Shown piece after piece: positions 45,599 to 55,365 of a stretch of 64,000 nucleotides of DNA. The DNA is from Mycobacterium sp. PSTR-4-N. Its GTDB lineage: Bacteria > Actinomycetota > Actinomycetes > Mycobacteriales > Mycobacteriaceae. The DNA is taken from the NCBI RefSeq assembly GCF_022348085.1, contig NZ_JAKRFN010000004.1:248001-312000 (forward strand). The letters are read 5' to 3'. A model generated the notes under the pieces. It was given only the letters and a program-made list of their open reading frames with translations, did no database searches and had not been told where the DNA came from. Position 1 is the stretch's first letter. Every line of letters begins with the position of its first letter. Position numbers and translations under genes: made by a program.

Positions 45599-46708
45599 AT
45601 GTCTGGTTCTGCCGGGGCTCCTTTGCCCCTCGTCTTCGATGCCCCGCGTCGCGCGATGCCGCCGCGGCACTTCGCCGATCTCGATGACGGCGGCCGGGCG
45701 GCCGCGGTCGCCGAGCTGGGGTTGCCGGCATTTCGCGGCAAACAGTTGGCCAATCAGTACTTCGGCCGGTTGATCGCCGACCCGACGCAGATGACGGACC
45801 TGCCGGCGGCGGTGCGTGAGCAGGTGGGCGAGGCCCTGTTCCCGACACTGTTCGCCGCGGCCCGGGAGATCGAATGCGATGCGGGGGAGACCCGCAAGGT
45901 GCTGTGGCGGGCGGCGGATCAGACGACGTTCGAGTCGGTGCTGATGCGCTACCCCGACCGCAACACCGTGTGCATCTCCTCGCAGGCCGGCTGCGGGATG
46001 GCGTGCCCGTTCTGCGCGACCGGGCAGGGCGGCCTCAAACGCAACCTGTCGACGGCCGAGATCCTCGAGCAGGTCCGGTCGGCGGCCGCCGAGCTGCGGG
46101 AGCGCGACGGCTCACGGTTGTCCAACATCGTGTTCATGGGCATGGGCGAGCCGCTGGCCAACTACAACCGCGTCGTCGCCGCCGTCCGGAAGATCACCGC
46201 ACCCGTGCCGGAGGGCTTCGGCATCTCGGCGCGGTCGGTGACGGTGTCGACCGTCGGGCTGGCCCCGGCGATCCGCAAGCTCGCCGACGAGAAGCTCAAC
46301 GTCACGCTCGCGCTGTCGTTGCACACCCCCGACGACGAGCTGCGCGACACCCTGGTGCCGGTGAACAACCGCTGGAAGGTCAGCGAGGCGCTCGACGCCG
46401 CACGCTACTACGCCGACGCGACCGGGCGGCGCGTGTCGATCGAGTACGCGCTGATCCGCGACGTCAACGACCAGCCGTGGCGGGCCGATCTGCTCGGCAA
46501 GAAGCTGCACGGCGCGTTGGGTCCGCTGGCACACGTCAACCTGATCCCGCTGAACCCGACGCCGGGCAGCAAATGGGATGCCAGCCCGAAGCCCGCGGAG
46601 CGGGAGTTCGTGCGCCGCGTGCGGGAGCGTGGGGTCTCGTGCACGGTGCGCGATACACGCGGCCGGGAGATCGCCGCGGCCTGCGGCCAGCTGGCGGCGC
46701 AGGGCTGA
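45599..46708 (+). CDS. rlmN: 23S rRNA (adenine-C2)-methyltransferase RlmN
   Basis: Radical-SAM enzyme that methylates A2503 of 23S rRNA and A37 of some tRNAs. The 369-residue protein has the [4Fe-4S] motif CGMACPFC (CxxxCxxC), [29 protein letters not shown], and the catalytic Cys pair represented by CTVRDTRG near the C-terminus. ATG starts 16 nt after cdsA. Ends 1 nt before the convergent oxidoreductase gene. Rv2880c ortholog. Confidence 0.95.
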   Translation: MSGSAGAPLPLVFDAPRRAMPPRHFADLDDGGRAAAVAELGLPAFRGKQLANQYFGRLIADPTQMTDLPAAVREQVGEALFPTLFAAAREIECDAGETRKVLWRAADQTTFESVLMRYPDRNTVCISSQAGCGMACPFCATGQGGLKRNLSTAEILEQVRSAAAELRERDGSRLSNIVFMGMGEPLANYNRVVAAVRKITAPVPEGFGISARSVTVSTVGLAPAIRKLADEKLNVTLALSLHTPDDELRDTLVPVNNRWKVSEALDAARYYADATGRRVSIEYALIRDVNDQPWRADLLGKKLHGALGPLAHVNLIPLNPTPGSKWDASPKPAEREFVRRVRERGVSCTVRDTRGREIAAACGQLAAQG

Positions 46709-46709
46709 G

Positions 46710-47723
46710 TCAGCTGAGACGGACCAGGGTCTTGCCGATGTTCGCGCCGGTGAACAGCCCGTTGAGTGCGTCGACGCAGGACTCGATGCCCTCGTAGACG
46801 TGCTCGCGGTGCACGAGTAGGCCTTCGGCATCCCAGCGCCGCAACGCCGCGAATGCCTCGTCGAATCGGCCCCACTCGTCCAGGGCGTTGAAGCCCTGCA
46901 TCAGTGCGGTCTTGGCGAGCAGGTTGACGTAGTTGCTCGGGCCCGGGTGCTCGCCGGTCAGATAGCTGGAGATGACCCCGCACAGCACCACCCGCGCCTT
47001 GTGGGCGAGCCTGCCGAGCACCGCGTCGAGGATGGGTCCGCCGACGTTGTCGAAGTACACGTCGACGCCGCGGGGACAGTGCGCCTTGAGCGCAGTCGGG
47101 AGGTCGTCGGTGCGGTAGTCGATGCAGGCGTCGAAGCCGAAGTCCTCGACCACTGCTCGGCACTTCTGCGGTCCTCCCGCGATGCCCACCACCCGGGCTC
47201 CGGCGATGCGCGCGATCTGACCCGCCACCGATCCGGTTGCCCCGCCTGCCGCCGACACCACGACGGTCTCCCCGGGCGCGGGCTTGCCGATGCCGGTCAT
47301 GCCGAAATATGCGGTCGCGCCCGTCGGCCCGTACAGCGACATCACCGCGCGCTGGTCGACCTGATCGCCGGGACCCGGCACCGGGGTGGTGAACAGGTCG
47401 TCGCGCACGATCGTGTACTCCGAGAATCCGGTCAGCGTGGTCACCACGTCACCGACTGAATATGCCGGACAACGGGATTCGACGACCACGCCGATGCCTG
47501 CGGCGCGGATCACCTCACCCAGCGCCACCGGCGGCAGATAGCTCGGTTGGTCGTCGAGCCAGGTGCGCGCCGCGGCGTCGATGCCGACGTAGGTGGTGCG
47601 CACCAACGCCTCGCCGTCGGCGGGGGTGGGCGCAGTGCCTTCGACGAGTTCGGTGTCGTCCGGAGCGACGAGCCCCTGCGGTCGGCGGCGCAGCACGATC
47701 TGGCGGTTCGTCAGCGTGGGCAC
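46710..47723 (-). CDS. MDR-superfamily NADP-dependent oxidoreductase
   Basis: A 337-residue zinc-free medium-chain dehydrogenase/reductase of the prostaglandin-reductase/leukotriene-B4-dehydrogenase branch, which reduces alpha,beta-unsaturated carbonyls. NAD(P) fold marked by VVVSAAGGATGSVAGQIARIAGARVVGIAG, then CIDYRTDD and VDVYFDNVGG. GTG start; TAGGTT lies 8 nt upstream, suggesting a near-leaderless mRNA. Substrate unknown. Confidence 0.9.
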   Translation of the reverse strand: MPTLTNRQIVLRRRPQGLVAPDDTELVEGTAPTPADGEALVRTTYVGIDAAARTWLDDQPSYLPPVALGEVIRAAGIGVVVESRCPAYSVGDVVTTLTGFSEYTIVRDDLFTTPVPGPGDQVDQRAVMSLYGPTGATAYFGMTGIGKPAPGETVVVSAAGGATGSVAGQIARIAGARVVGIAGGPQKCRAVVEDFGFDACIDYRTDDLPTALKAHCPRGVDVYFDNVGGPILDAVLGRLAHKARVVLCGVISSYLTGEHPGPSNYVNLLAKTALMQGFNALDEWGRFDEAFAALRRWDAEGLLVHREHVYEGIESCVDALNGLFTGANIGKTLVRLS

Positions 47724-47769
47724 GTCGGTAGAACCTACCGAAACAGCGGCCCCGCCGGACCCGGTTGCG

Positions 47770-48564
47770 TCAGGGACGCCACAGCGCTTCCTGGGTGGTC
47801 GAGGCGACGAGCACCCCGTTCCGGTCGTAGAGCGAGCCCATCACCAGCCCGCGGGAGTCGTTGTGGTTGCGCGCGACCACGTCGTACAGGTGCCAGTCAT
47901 GCGGGACGAAGGGCCGGTGGAACCACACCGAGTGGTCCAGGCTGGCGGCGAAGCCGGCGCCGGCGGGGAGCGTCACGCCCGACGGCCGCGCCGCGGGCAC
48001 GGGACCGAAATCGGACAGGAACGCCAGCGTGCAGGCCCGCAGCAGCGGATCGTCGTCGACCGGCGTGCGAGAACGAATCCAGAACGGCGGCAGCGCAAGT
48101 GGGCTGCAGTTCCGGGCGGTGCGGATCTCGAGCCGGTCGGTGTACTCCAGACCCGCCACCTCGTGGTGCGCGTCGGCCAAGTCCAGCGTCAGCACCGTCA
48201 CAGGCTGCTCGTCGGCCCCGGGTTCGGGGATGTGGAACGACGCGATCATCTCGAGGATGACCGCATCGTGCTGTACCGCGGTGACGCGCCGGGTGTCGAA
48301 GGACCGTCCGTCCCGGGTGCGTTCCACGCGGAACTCGACCTGCTCCCCGTATCTGCCCCCGCGGACGAAGTAGAGGTGCAGCGACTGGGGCAGCTTGGCC
48401 GGATCGACGGTGGCGCCCGCGGCGGCCAGTGCCTGCGCGGCGATCATCCCGCCGAACAAGGACACCCCCGGTCCGGAGTCGGGCGCGGTCAGGACGAAGA
48501 CGTCGCCGTCGCGGCGATCGAACGTCAACAGCTCGGCGATCCAGCTCTTCTCGACACGTGTCAT
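47770..48564 (-). CDS. acyl-CoA thioesterase II (TesB-like)
   Basis: A 264-residue double-hotdog thioesterase, distinct from the copy at 18054. N-hotdog FGGMIAAQALAAAGATV and SLHLYFVRGGRYGEQVEFRVER; the TesB Asp is in LAFLSDFGPV; then LDHSVWFHRPFVPHDWHLYDV. Likely releases fatty acids from acyl-CoA. Divergent from WS/DGAT, separated by 88 nt, which suggests competing fates of fatty acyl-CoA (inference). Confidence 0.9.
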   Translation of the reverse strand: MTRVEKSWIAELLTFDRRDGDVFVLTAPDSGPGVSLFGGMIAAQALAAAGATVDPAKLPQSLHLYFVRGGRYGEQVEFRVERTRDGRSFDTRRVTAVQHDAVILEMIASFHIPEPGADEQPVTVLTLDLADAHHEVAGLEYTDRLEIRTARNCSPLALPPFWIRSRTPVDDDPLLRACTLAFLSDFGPVPAARPSGVTLPAGAGFAASLDHSVWFHRPFVPHDWHLYDVVARNHNDSRGLVMGSLYDRNGVLVASTTQEALWRP

Positions 48565-48652
48565 CGGGGGTGAACGCTATCGTGATGTGCCGTTATCGCA
48601 CGGAATGGGTATGGGGTCCGGCAACGGTTCGCGGGTGAGGGCGGGTGAGTGA

Positions 48653-50077
48653 GTGAAGCGGCTCAACGGTGTGGACGCCATGATGCTCTACAGCGAGACT
48701 CCCGAGATCCACATGCACACCCTCAAGATCGGGGTGCTCGATGTGTCCCGGGTGCCCGGCTACGATTTCGATCTCTTCCGGAAGCTGGCGCTGCCGCGGT
48801 TGCACGCGCTGGCGCCGCTACGGTGCCAGCTGGTCGACATCCCGTTGAAGTTGCACCACCCCATGTGGGTGCAGAACGCCGAGATCGACGTCGACTATCA
48901 CATCCGCCGCGCCCGGGTTCGTGCGCCGGGAGGGCGCCGCGAACTCGACGAGCTGATCGGTGAGATCGCCGGCACACCGCTGGACCGCTCGCGGCCGCTG
49001 TGGGAGATGTACGTGGCAGAAGGATTGCCGGACAACAAGATCGCGGTGATCCACAAAGTGCATCACGTGCTCGCAGACGGGATGGCCTCGGCGAATCAGA
49101 TGGCGATGGTGATCGGAGCGGAGGAGCCCGACGTGCGCGGCGCACTCGCCGAGGCGCGAGCCGATTCGACCGCCCCGCTCAACCTACTGCGCGCCGCGGG
49201 CCGCGACCATGTGCGCGGGTTGCGCAGGGTGCCACGGCTGTTGGGCGAGACCGCGGCGGGCGTCGCGCGCGTCCGCCGCAGCGCCCGTGAGCGCGGACCC
49301 CACCCCGACTTGGCGCGCAACTTCGCCCCGCCACCGACGTTCATCAATCACGTCGTCTCCCCGGTGCGGCGCTTCGCCACCGCGCCGCTGGCTCTCGCCG
49401 ATGTCAAGGACACGGCGCGCCATCTCGGTGTGACGCTCAACGACATCGTGCTCGCCACGGCGGCGGGTGCGTTGCGCCGGTTGCAGCTGCGCTATGACGG
49501 CGCCGCCGAGGCGCCGCTCATCGCCGGCGTACCCGTCAGCGTCGACACGTCTCCCACCCGCGTGATGGGGAACGAATTCACCTACATCACACCGTCGTTG
49601 CCCGTGCACGTCGCGGATCCGCTGGAGCGGGTGCGGTTGACGGCCACCGCCACGGCGATCGCCAAGGAGAACCACAGGCTGCTCGGCCCCACCCTGCTGC
49701 CCTCGTGGTTGTCCTACCTGCCGCCGGCGACCACGCCGCGCATCTTCCGGCAGCAGGCGCGGCGCCTGGAGTCGTCGCTGGTGATGAATCTGACGATCTC
49801 GAACGTGCCCGGTCCGCGGGAACGCGGCCTCGTGCACGGTGCGACGGTCAGCGAGATCTATTCGGTGGGCCCGATCGTGGCGGGCAGCGGCATGAACATC
49901 ACGGTGTGGAGCTATGTGGACCAGCTGTCCATCTCGGTGCTCACCGACGACCGCACGCTCGACGATCCGCACGAAGCCACCGATGCGCTGCTGGGCGCAT
50001 TCGCCGAGATCCGTGCCGCCGCCGGACTGCCGGAGACGTTGACGCCGGTCGCCGGCGCGTTACCGCTGGCCGTCTGA
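48653..50077 (+). CDS. wax ester synthase / diacylglycerol acyltransferase (WS/DGAT)
   Basis: Makes triacylglycerol or wax esters from acyl-CoA. The 474-residue protein has the N-terminal condensing domain with active site HHVLADGMAS (HHxxxDG) and the C-terminal DUF1298 region with ISNVPGPRERGLV and GSGMNITVWSYVDQLSISVLTDD. GTG start with a GAGGGCGG purine-rich stretch upstream. One of many paralogs expected in mycobacteria; storage lipid synthesis is the natural role. Ends 1 nt before the convergent DUF2631 gene. Confidence 0.93.
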   Translation: MKRLNGVDAMMLYSETPEIHMHTLKIGVLDVSRVPGYDFDLFRKLALPRLHALAPLRCQLVDIPLKLHHPMWVQNAEIDVDYHIRRARVRAPGGRRELDELIGEIAGTPLDRSRPLWEMYVAEGLPDNKIAVIHKVHHVLADGMASANQMAMVIGAEEPDVRGALAEARADSTAPLNLLRAAGRDHVRGLRRVPRLLGETAAGVARVRRSARERGPHPDLARNFAPPPTFINHVVSPVRRFATAPLALADVKDTARHLGVTLNDIVLATAAGALRRLQLRYDGAAEAPLIAGVPVSVDTSPTRVMGNEFTYITPSLPVHVADPLERVRLTATATAIAKENHRLLGPTLLPSWLSYLPPATTPRIFRQQARRLESSLVMNLTISNVPGPRERGLVHGATVSEIYSVGPIVAGSGMNITVWSYVDQLSISVLTDDRTLDDPHEATDALLGAFAEIRAAAGLPETLTPVAGALPLAV

Positions 50078-50078
50078 G

Positions 50079-50333
50079 CTAGCGGGTGTCGCGGTTGCGG
50101 TGCAGGTACCAGCTGCGCGCGACGTAGCCGAACAGCAGGGCCGCACCGGCGACCAGGAACCAGTCCTCGACGTGGCCCTGATGGTTGCCGTGCATCATCA
50201 GCAGCAGGAACACCCCTGCGAAGAGTCCGCCGATCTGCTGCAGCCGGGGGTTCTCCTTCGACCAGCCCCACTCGGCGGACGGCACGTCCTCGACGTCGAC
50301 ACCTGTGTGTCGTTCCACCTCGGTGCTTGCCAC
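50079..50333 (-). CDS. DUF2631 small membrane protein
   Basis: An 84-residue protein with two hydrophobic segments (about 38-51, 61-75) after a polar N-terminus ([28 protein letters not shown]). It resembles the actinobacterial DUF2631 family. The start is GTG 50333 with GAGGAG 6-11 nt upstream; the longer open frame above it is antisense to the SDR gene. The family includes Rv2876 of M. tuberculosis, which also neighbours mpt70. Function unknown. Confidence 0.85.
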   Translation of the reverse strand: MASTEVERHTGVDVEDVPSAEWGWSKENPRLQQIGGLFAGVFLLLMMHGNHQGHVEDWFLVAGAALLFGYVARSWYLHRNRDTR

Positions 50334-50393
50334 AGCTGCTCCTCTGGTCTCGGTGTTGGGGCCATTCTGACACAGGCCGTAGGCTGCCCGTCC

Positions 50394-51242
50394 ATGGCAA
50401 GCCAGCAGTCGGACCGGCCCTTCGCCGACCGGGTGGTGTTCGTCACCGGCGCCGCGCGCGGGCAGGGCCGCGAACATGCGGTCCGGTTCGCCGAGGCGGG
50501 CGCCGACGTCATCGCGGTCGACGTGTGCGAGCAACTCGACAGCGTGGCCTACCCGATGGCGACCCCGGAGGATCTCGCCGAGACCGTGGCGCTGGTCGAG
50601 AAGACGGGCCGTCGCATCGTCGCCGAGCGCTGCGACGTCCGGGACCGTGACCGGCTGGAGTCCGTCGTCGCGCGCGGCGTCGACGAGCTGGGGCGGTGCG
50701 ACTTCGTGCTCGCCAACGCCGGCATCATGCCCGCCACGGGTGCGCAGGGTCGCGACATCACCGCCTACATCGACGCTGTCGACATCATGCTCAACGGCGT
50801 CTACTTCACCGTCGACGCCGCGCTGCCGGCGCTGCTGGCCAACAGTGACGGCGGGGCGATCGTGATCACGAGCTCGGCCGCCGGGCTGAAGTCGGTCAGC
50901 ACCGACCTGGCCACCATGACCCACGGCGCCGCGGGCTACACGGCGGCCAAGCACGGCGTGGTCGGCTTGATGCGGCACTTCGCCACCTCTTTGGCCGCCC
51001 GCAACATCCGGGTCAACTCCGTACACCCCGGCGGTGTCGCGACGCCGATGGTGCTCAACGAGGCGATGGCCGGGTTCATCACGGAGAACCCGTCGTTCGG
51101 GGAGTCCCAGATGCCGCTGATGACGCTGCCGATGATGGAGTCGGCCAGCGTGACCGACGCGATCATGTTCCTGTGCGGCCCGTCCGGGCGCTACATCACC
51201 GGCGTCGCGCTGCCGATCGATGCGGGCCTCCAGCTGCGTTAA
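50394..51242 (+). CDS. mycofactocin-coupled SDR family oxidoreductase
   Basis: A 282-residue short-chain dehydrogenase. The cofactor motif is [15 protein letters not shown]; catalytic residues lie in the S of [10 protein letters not shown] and YTAAKHG. The long insertion after the second strand ([31 protein letters not shown]) is the hallmark of SDRs that keep bound NAD(H) and use mycofactocin. ATG 50394 is 60 nt from the divergent DUF2631 start; TAGGCT lies 8 nt upstream. The stop is shared as TTAA with the convergent photolyase. Probably oxidises an alcohol. Confidence 0.9.
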   Translation: MASQQSDRPFADRVVFVTGAARGQGREHAVRFAEAGADVIAVDVCEQLDSVAYPMATPEDLAETVALVEKTGRRIVAERCDVRDRDRLESVVARGVDELGRCDFVLANAGIMPATGAQGRDITAYIDAVDIMLNGVYFTVDAALPALLANSDGGAIVITSSAAGLKSVSTDLATMTHGAAGYTAAKHGVVGLMRHFATSLAARNIRVNSVHPGGVATPMVLNEAMAGFITENPSFGESQMPLMTLPMMESASVTDAIMFLCGPSGRYITGVALPIDAGLQLR

Positions 51243-52573
51243 CCGAGGTTGCTGTAGCGGCGCAGCGCCTCCGCGCGCTCCTGGCTGTGATCGACGATCG
51301 GCTCCGGATAGTCGGCGGGCCGGTCGCCGTCGAGCTTGTGCACGTTGTCCACGTCGGCCAGTTCGGGCACCCAGCGCCGGATGTACTCGCCGTCCGGGTC
51401 GAACTTCGAGCCCTGCGTGGTCGGATTGAACACCCGGAAGTACGGCGCCGCATCGGTTCCGCACCCCGCCGCCCACTGCCAGCCGTGCTGATTGTTGGCC
51501 ATGTCGCCGTCGACCAGCTGTTCCAAGAACCAGCGGGCGCCCCACTGCCACGGCAGGTGCAGATCCTTGACCAGGAACGACGCCACGATCATCCGGACCC
51601 GGTTGTGCATGAAGCCGCTCTCGGCGAGCTGACGCATCCCGGCGTCGACGATCGGGAAACCGGTACGACCCGCCTTCCACGCCTCGAACGCCCCCTGTGC
51701 GTCTTTGCCCTCGTCCACCTCCATCGCGTCGAACGCGGAGTTGAAGTTCCACCAGACGCTGCGCGGCCATTCCCACACCACTGACGCGTAGAAGTCGCGG
51801 AAGGCGAGTTCCCGCAGATATGCCGTGGCGCCCTTGCCCCGGCCGAGGTCGGCGGCCATCGTGCGGGGGTGGATGGCGCCGAACTTCAGGTGGGCCGACA
51901 TCCTGCTGGTGGCGGCGAGATCCGGTCGGTTGCGGTCGTCGGCATAGCCGGACACCCCGTCGGAGAGGAATTCCTTCCATTGGCTGTGAGCGGCCTTCTC
52001 ACCTGCCGGCAGGTCGATCTCGGCGTCACCCTTCGGGATGGTCACCGTCTTCGCGCCCTTGACGTCGCCGGGGTCGATCCAGCTCGCGCTTGTCGCGCTC
52101 GAGTCGGCCGGCGCCCGCCAGCCGTGCTTGCGCCAGGCGTTGAAGAACGGCGTGAACACCTTGTACGGGTCACCGTCGCCCTTGGTGACGCGCCCGGGGG
52201 ACACCAGGTAGGGCGATCCGGTGGCGACGAGATCGACGTCACCGAGGGCGTCACGCACCTTCTCGTCACGAGCGCGGCCGAACGGCGTGAAGTCGTCGGA
52301 CACGTGGACTGCGCTCGCGCCGACGGCGTTGGCCAGCTGCGGGATTCGCGTGTGGGGCGCTCCGCGCGTGACCAGGAGGCGGCCGTCGAGACTCTCCTGG
52401 AGATCCCGAAGCGCGTCGTAGAGGTAGCGCAGCCTGCGCGGGCCTGCGGACTTCTCCAACCGGGGGTCGAGAACGTAGCAGGCGAGGACGTCGCCGTCCT
52501 CGTCCGCGGCGGCCAAGAGGGCGGGGGAGTCGGCAAGCCGCAGATCGCGGCGAAACCACAGGACGGCGGGCAT
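51239..52573 (-). CDS. phr: deoxyribodipyrimidine photolyase (CPD type, class I)
   Basis: Blue-light flavoenzyme that splits UV cyclobutane dimers. The 444-residue protein has an N-terminal Rossmann antenna domain starting [18 protein letters not shown] and a C-terminal FAD domain with [31 protein letters not shown], and [24 protein letters not shown]. Conserved Trp residues are kept. The ATG at 52573 fits CAGCAT ending 6 nt before it. A longer reading frame extends upstream to 53953 but is an antisense shadow of the fasciclin genes. M. tuberculosis has no photolyase here. Confidence 0.94.
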   Translation of the reverse strand: MPAVLWFRRDLRLADSPALLAAADEDGDVLACYVLDPRLEKSAGPRRLRYLYDALRDLQESLDGRLLVTRGAPHTRIPQLANAVGASAVHVSDDFTPFGRARDEKVRDALGDVDLVATGSPYLVSPGRVTKGDGDPYKVFTPFFNAWRKHGWRAPADSSATSASWIDPGDVKGAKTVTIPKGDAEIDLPAGEKAAHSQWKEFLSDGVSGYADDRNRPDLAATSRMSAHLKFGAIHPRTMAADLGRGKGATAYLRELAFRDFYASVVWEWPRSVWWNFNSAFDAMEVDEGKDAQGAFEAWKAGRTGFPIVDAGMRQLAESGFMHNRVRMIVASFLVKDLHLPWQWGARWFLEQLVDGDMANNQHGWQWAAGCGTDAAPYFRVFNPTTQGSKFDPDGEYIRRWVPELADVDNVHKLDGDRPADYPEPIVDHSQERAEALRRYSNLG

Positions 52574-52579
52574 GTCTTG

Positions 52580-52585
52580 ATGCTG
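52580..52585 (-). promoter_or_regulatory. -10-like hexamer CAGCAT, leaderless photolyase start
   Basis: Minus-strand CAGCAT ends 6 nt before the photolyase ATG (52573). It keeps A2 and T6 of the -10. Weak candidate. Confidence 0.35.
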
Positions 52586-52670
52586 CCCTGTGCGGCTGCG
52601 GCCGACGCCGAAACGAGGTTGACGGATCGGTGACGGTCCCGAACGACGCAGGCCCTGTGCCGTCAACGAG

Positions 52671-52704
52671 CCGGGCCCCCCGCCGAAAACGACGAGGGGC
52701 CCGG
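52671..52704 (-). terminator. hairpin after the fasciclin operon
   Basis: CCGGGCCCC (52671-52679) and GGGGCCCGG (52696-52704) form a perfect 9-bp stem with a 16-nt loop, 12 nt past the stop of the MPT70-like gene. Probable terminator separating it from the photolyase gene. Confidence 0.65.
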
Positions 52705-52716
52705 TCCGAGAACGGG

Positions 52717-53298
52717 TCAGGCTGCCGGTGGCATCAGGACCGTGTCGATGAGGTACACGGTCGCGTTGGCGGTCTTGACGCCGCCGCACACGACCGAGGC
52801 GTTGTTGACCATCAGGTGATCGGGCGTGCCCGTCACTGTCAGGTCGGCGCCCTGCACGGTCTTGTGGGTGCCCACCACCTGCGCGGGATCGGCCTGGCCG
52901 GGCACCACGTGGTAGGTGAGGATGTTGGTCAGCAGCGGGGCGTCGGTCTTGAGCTTCTCGATGGTCGCCGGGTCGATCTTGGCGAACGCCTCGTCTGTCG
53001 GGGCGAACACCGTGAACTCGGCGCCGTTGAGGGTGTCGACGAGATTCACCTGCGGATTGAGCTGACCCGAGACGGCTGCGGTCAGCGTCTTGAGCATCGG
53101 GTTGTTGGAGGCTGCTTCGGCCACCGGGGCCATCGACATGCCCTGGACCGAGCCCGGCCCGGTGGGTACCTCCGCGGCGTAGGCCGCGCATCCGGGGCCG
53201 ACGGGCTGGGCGGCCGCCGACGGGGCGGTTCCCAGGACCAGGCCGGCAGCGGCGGCGGCGGTGAAACCCAGGGTTGCTGCGCGTCGTGCTGTGTTCAT
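52717..53298 (-). CDS. mpt70: secreted fasciclin-domain antigen MPT70-like
   Basis: A 193-residue secreted protein. Signal peptide 1-30 ends at a typical APSAAAQP site. The FAS1 domain (about 60-193) includes [44 protein letters not shown] and [10 protein letters not shown]. Two Cys ([17 protein letters not shown]) can form the known disulfide. AAGGAG 7 nt before ATG. It is transcribed with the next gene upstream (39-nt gap). The role of FAS1 proteins in mycobacteria is adhesion-like or unknown. M. tuberculosis has dipZ between its homologs; here it is absent. Confidence 0.93.
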   Translation of the reverse strand: MNTARRAATLGFTAAAAAGLVLGTAPSAAAQPVGPGCAAYAAEVPTGPGSVQGMSMAPVAEAASNNPMLKTLTAAVSGQLNPQVNLVDTLNGAEFTVFAPTDEAFAKIDPATIEKLKTDAPLLTNILTYHVVPGQADPAQVVGTHKTVQGADLTVTGTPDHLMVNNASVVCGGVKTANATVYLIDTVLMPPAA

Positions 53299-53337
53299 GA
53301 CGTGTCTCCTTCTGTCTGCAGGGGTGTTGTGGCCGGG

Positions 53338-54024
53338 TCAGGCAGCCGGGGGCATCAGGACGGTGTCGATCATGTAGACGGTCGCGTTGGCGGTCTTCAC
53401 CCCGCCGCAGACCAGCCCGGCGTCGTTGACCTTCAGGTCGTTCCCGGCGCCGGTCACCGTCAGGTTCGCGCCCTGGACGGTCTTGTGCTCGCCGGCGACC
53501 GCGTCGGGCGCGGCCTGGCCGGGCACCACGTGGTAGGTGAGGATGCTCGTCAGCAGGTCGGAATCGGTCTTGAGCTTTTCGATGGTCGCCGGGTCGATCT
53601 TGGCGAACGCGTCGTCGGTCGGGGCGAAGACGGTGAACTCGCCGCCGTTGAGGGTGTCGACGAGGTTGACGTTCGGGTTGAGCTGGCCCGACAGCGCCTG
53701 GGTCAGCGTCTTGAGCATCGGGTTGTTCGACGCGGCGACCGTGACCGGTGCGGCTGCCATGCCGGCGACCGAGCCCGGGCCGGACGGCACCTGCTCGGCG
53801 TAGGCGGCGCAGCCCGATCCGATGAGGTTGGCGGCCGGGTCCGCGGCGGCGCTCGAGGTCGGGGAGGTCGATGTGCCGGTCGCCGATTCGACGGCCGATG
53901 AGGCGGCGCTGGTTGCCGACGACGCCGTGCTGGCGGCCTCCTCGCTGGAGCACGCGGCGGCTCCGAAGATGGCCACGGCGGCCAGGCTCGCGGCGGTGAC
54001 GGTCTTGCGCTTTACGGTGATCAT
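53338..54024 (-). CDS. mpt83: fasciclin-domain lipoprotein MPT83-like
   Basis: A 228-residue lipoprotein. MITVKRK opens as in MPT83; the lipobox is FGAAAC (Cys about 25) followed by a Ser/Ala/Thr linker and [10 protein letters not shown]. The FAS1 domain (about 95-228) is nearly the same as that of the gene below, including [21 protein letters not shown] 54024 fits the family start (GTG 54027 also possible). RBS AAGGGA. The tandem pair is an evident duplication, one product anchored and one secreted. A SigK-like promoter lies upstream. Confidence 0.93.
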   Translation of the reverse strand: MITVKRKTVTAASLAAVAIFGAAACSSEEAASTASSATSAASSAVESATGTSTSPTSSAAADPAANLIGSGCAAYAEQVPSGPGSVAGMAAAPVTVAASNNPMLKTLTQALSGQLNPNVNLVDTLNGGEFTVFAPTDDAFAKIDPATIEKLKTDSDLLTSILTYHVVPGQAAPDAVAGEHKTVQGANLTVTGAGNDLKVNDAGLVCGGVKTANATVYMIDTVLMPPAA

Positions 54025-54079
54025 CACTTGTTCCCTTCGGTGGGGCGGGCGTCGGTGCCCGTCCTTGGCTGACGCGGGT

Positions 54080-54107
54080 TATTCACCGCTGTTCGCGATG
54101 TGGATCG
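54080..54107 (-). promoter_or_regulatory. SigK-like promoter of the fasciclin operon
   Basis: On the minus strand CGATCC (54107-54102), 16 nt, TGAATA (54085-54080), about 55 nt before the ATG. As I recall it, the mycobacterial SigK consensus is close to CCATCC and CGAATA with 16-17 nt, one mismatch each. SigK control of mpt70 and mpt83 is established in M. tuberculosis. Confidence 0.45.
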
Positions 54108-54175
54108 GTGCGGACGCCCCCCGTCACACTTGCGTCACAGTCACCTCACAGGTCCGGGTGCGGTCTGCGGCACGG

Positions 54176-54181
54176 CACAAT
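54176..54181 (+). promoter_or_regulatory. -10-like hexamer CACAAT, leaderless dxr start
   Basis: GGCACAAT ends 6 nt before the dxr GTG (54188); the same GGCACAAT forms the rpsP -10. No Shine-Dalgarno. Candidate leaderless promoter. Confidence 0.5.
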
Positions 54182-54187
54182 GAACCC

Positions 54188-55345
54188 GTGACGCGACGCG
54201 TTCTGATCCTCGGCAGCACCGGATCGATCGGCACCCAGGCCCTCGACGTGATCGCCGCCAACCCCGATCAGTTCGAGGTCGTCGGGCTGGCCGCCGGCGG
54301 CGGCAACCTGGATCTGCTCGCCGAGCAGCGGGCGCGCACGGGGGTCACCACCATCGCCGTCGCCGATCCCGCCGCGGCGGAGAGGCTCGGTGACGTCACC
54401 CACAGCGGGCCGGACGCGGTGACCCGCCTGGTGCGCGAGACCGAGGCCGACGTCGTACTCAACGCGCTCGTCGGTGCCCTGGGATTACAGCCGACGCTCG
54501 CGGCGCTGGAGACCGGCGCGCGACTGGCATTGGCCAACAAGGAATCCCTGGTGGCGGGAGGTCCGCTGGTGGTCAAGGCCGCCGCGCCCGGCCAGATCGT
54601 GCCGGTGGACTCCGAGCACTCGGCGCTGGCGCAGTGTTTGCGCGGAGGCGCCCCCGACGAAGTGGCGGCGCTGGTGCTCACCGCCTCGGGCGGTCCGTTC
54701 CGCGGCTGGTCGGCAGAGCAGCTCGAGTCGGTCACCCCGGAGCAGGCGGGGGCCCATCCGACCTGGTCCATGGGACCGATGAACACACTGAATTCGGCGT
54801 CGCTGGTGAACAAGGGGCTCGAGCTCATCGAGACACATCTGCTGTTCGGCATCGACTATGACCGCATCCAGGTGGTGGTCCATCCACAGTCGATCGTGCA
54901 CTCGATGGTCACGTTCACCGACGGCTCGACGCTGGCGCAGGCCAGCCCGCCGGACATGAAGCTACCGATCGCCCTGGCATTGGGTTGGCCGGCCCGCGTC
55001 GCGGGAGCTGCCGCCGCCTGCGACTTCACCACGGCGTCGACCTGGGAGTTCGAGCCGCTCGACGACGACGTGTTCCCCGCCGTGCAGCTGGCCCGTGAGG
55101 CCGGCCGGCGGGGTGGTTGCCTGACCGCGGTGTACAACGCCGCCAACGAGGAAGCCGCCGCGGCGTTCCTCGACGGCAGGATCGGATTCCCGGCGATCGT
55201 GCGCACCATCGAGGCCGTGCTGCGCGCTGCCGACCAGTGGGCCGCCGAACCAGCTACCGTGGATGACGTCCTCGACGCGCAGGACTGGGCGCGGATGCGT
55301 GCCCGTCGCGCCGTCGAGCACGATTTCGCAGGTAGCAGGGACTAG
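54188..55345 (+). CDS. dxr: 1-deoxy-D-xylulose-5-phosphate reductoisomerase
   Basis: Second enzyme of the MEP isoprenoid pathway: DXP to MEP with NADPH; target of fosmidomycin. The 385-residue protein has [16 protein letters not shown] (NADPH), [22 protein letters not shown] (metal Asp/Glu), [32 protein letters not shown], and [14 protein letters not shown] chosen from the family start. First gene of dxr-rip1-ispG; the gap to rip1 is 20 nt. Rv2870c ortholog. Confidence 0.97.
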   Translation: MTRRVLILGSTGSIGTQALDVIAANPDQFEVVGLAAGGGNLDLLAEQRARTGVTTIAVADPAAAERLGDVTHSGPDAVTRLVRETEADVVLNALVGALGLQPTLAALETGARLALANKESLVAGGPLVVKAAAPGQIVPVDSEHSALAQCLRGGAPDEVAALVLTASGGPFRGWSAEQLESVTPEQAGAHPTWSMGPMNTLNSASLVNKGLELIETHLLFGIDYDRIQVVVHPQSIVHSMVTFTDGSTLAQASPPDMKLPIALALGWPARVAGAAAACDFTTASTWEFEPLDDDVFPAVQLAREAGRRGGCLTAVYNAANEEAAAAFLDGRIGFPAIVRTIEAVLRAADQWAAEPATVDDVLDAQDWARMRARRAVEHDFAGSRD

Positions 55346-55365
55346 CAGGAGTAGAGGCCCACCAG

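Noticed and set aside
50334..51980. Upstream extension of the DUF2631 frame (minus strand)
   Set aside because: It is antisense to the SDR gene and reads in another frame through the photolyase gene. A good RBS and GTG at 50333 define the small protein.
52574..53953. Upstream extension of the photolyase frame with repeated Arg/Pro/Asp-rich units
   Set aside because: The apparent repeats are the shifted-frame shadow of the two similar fasciclin genes, on the same strand; no real repeat protein.
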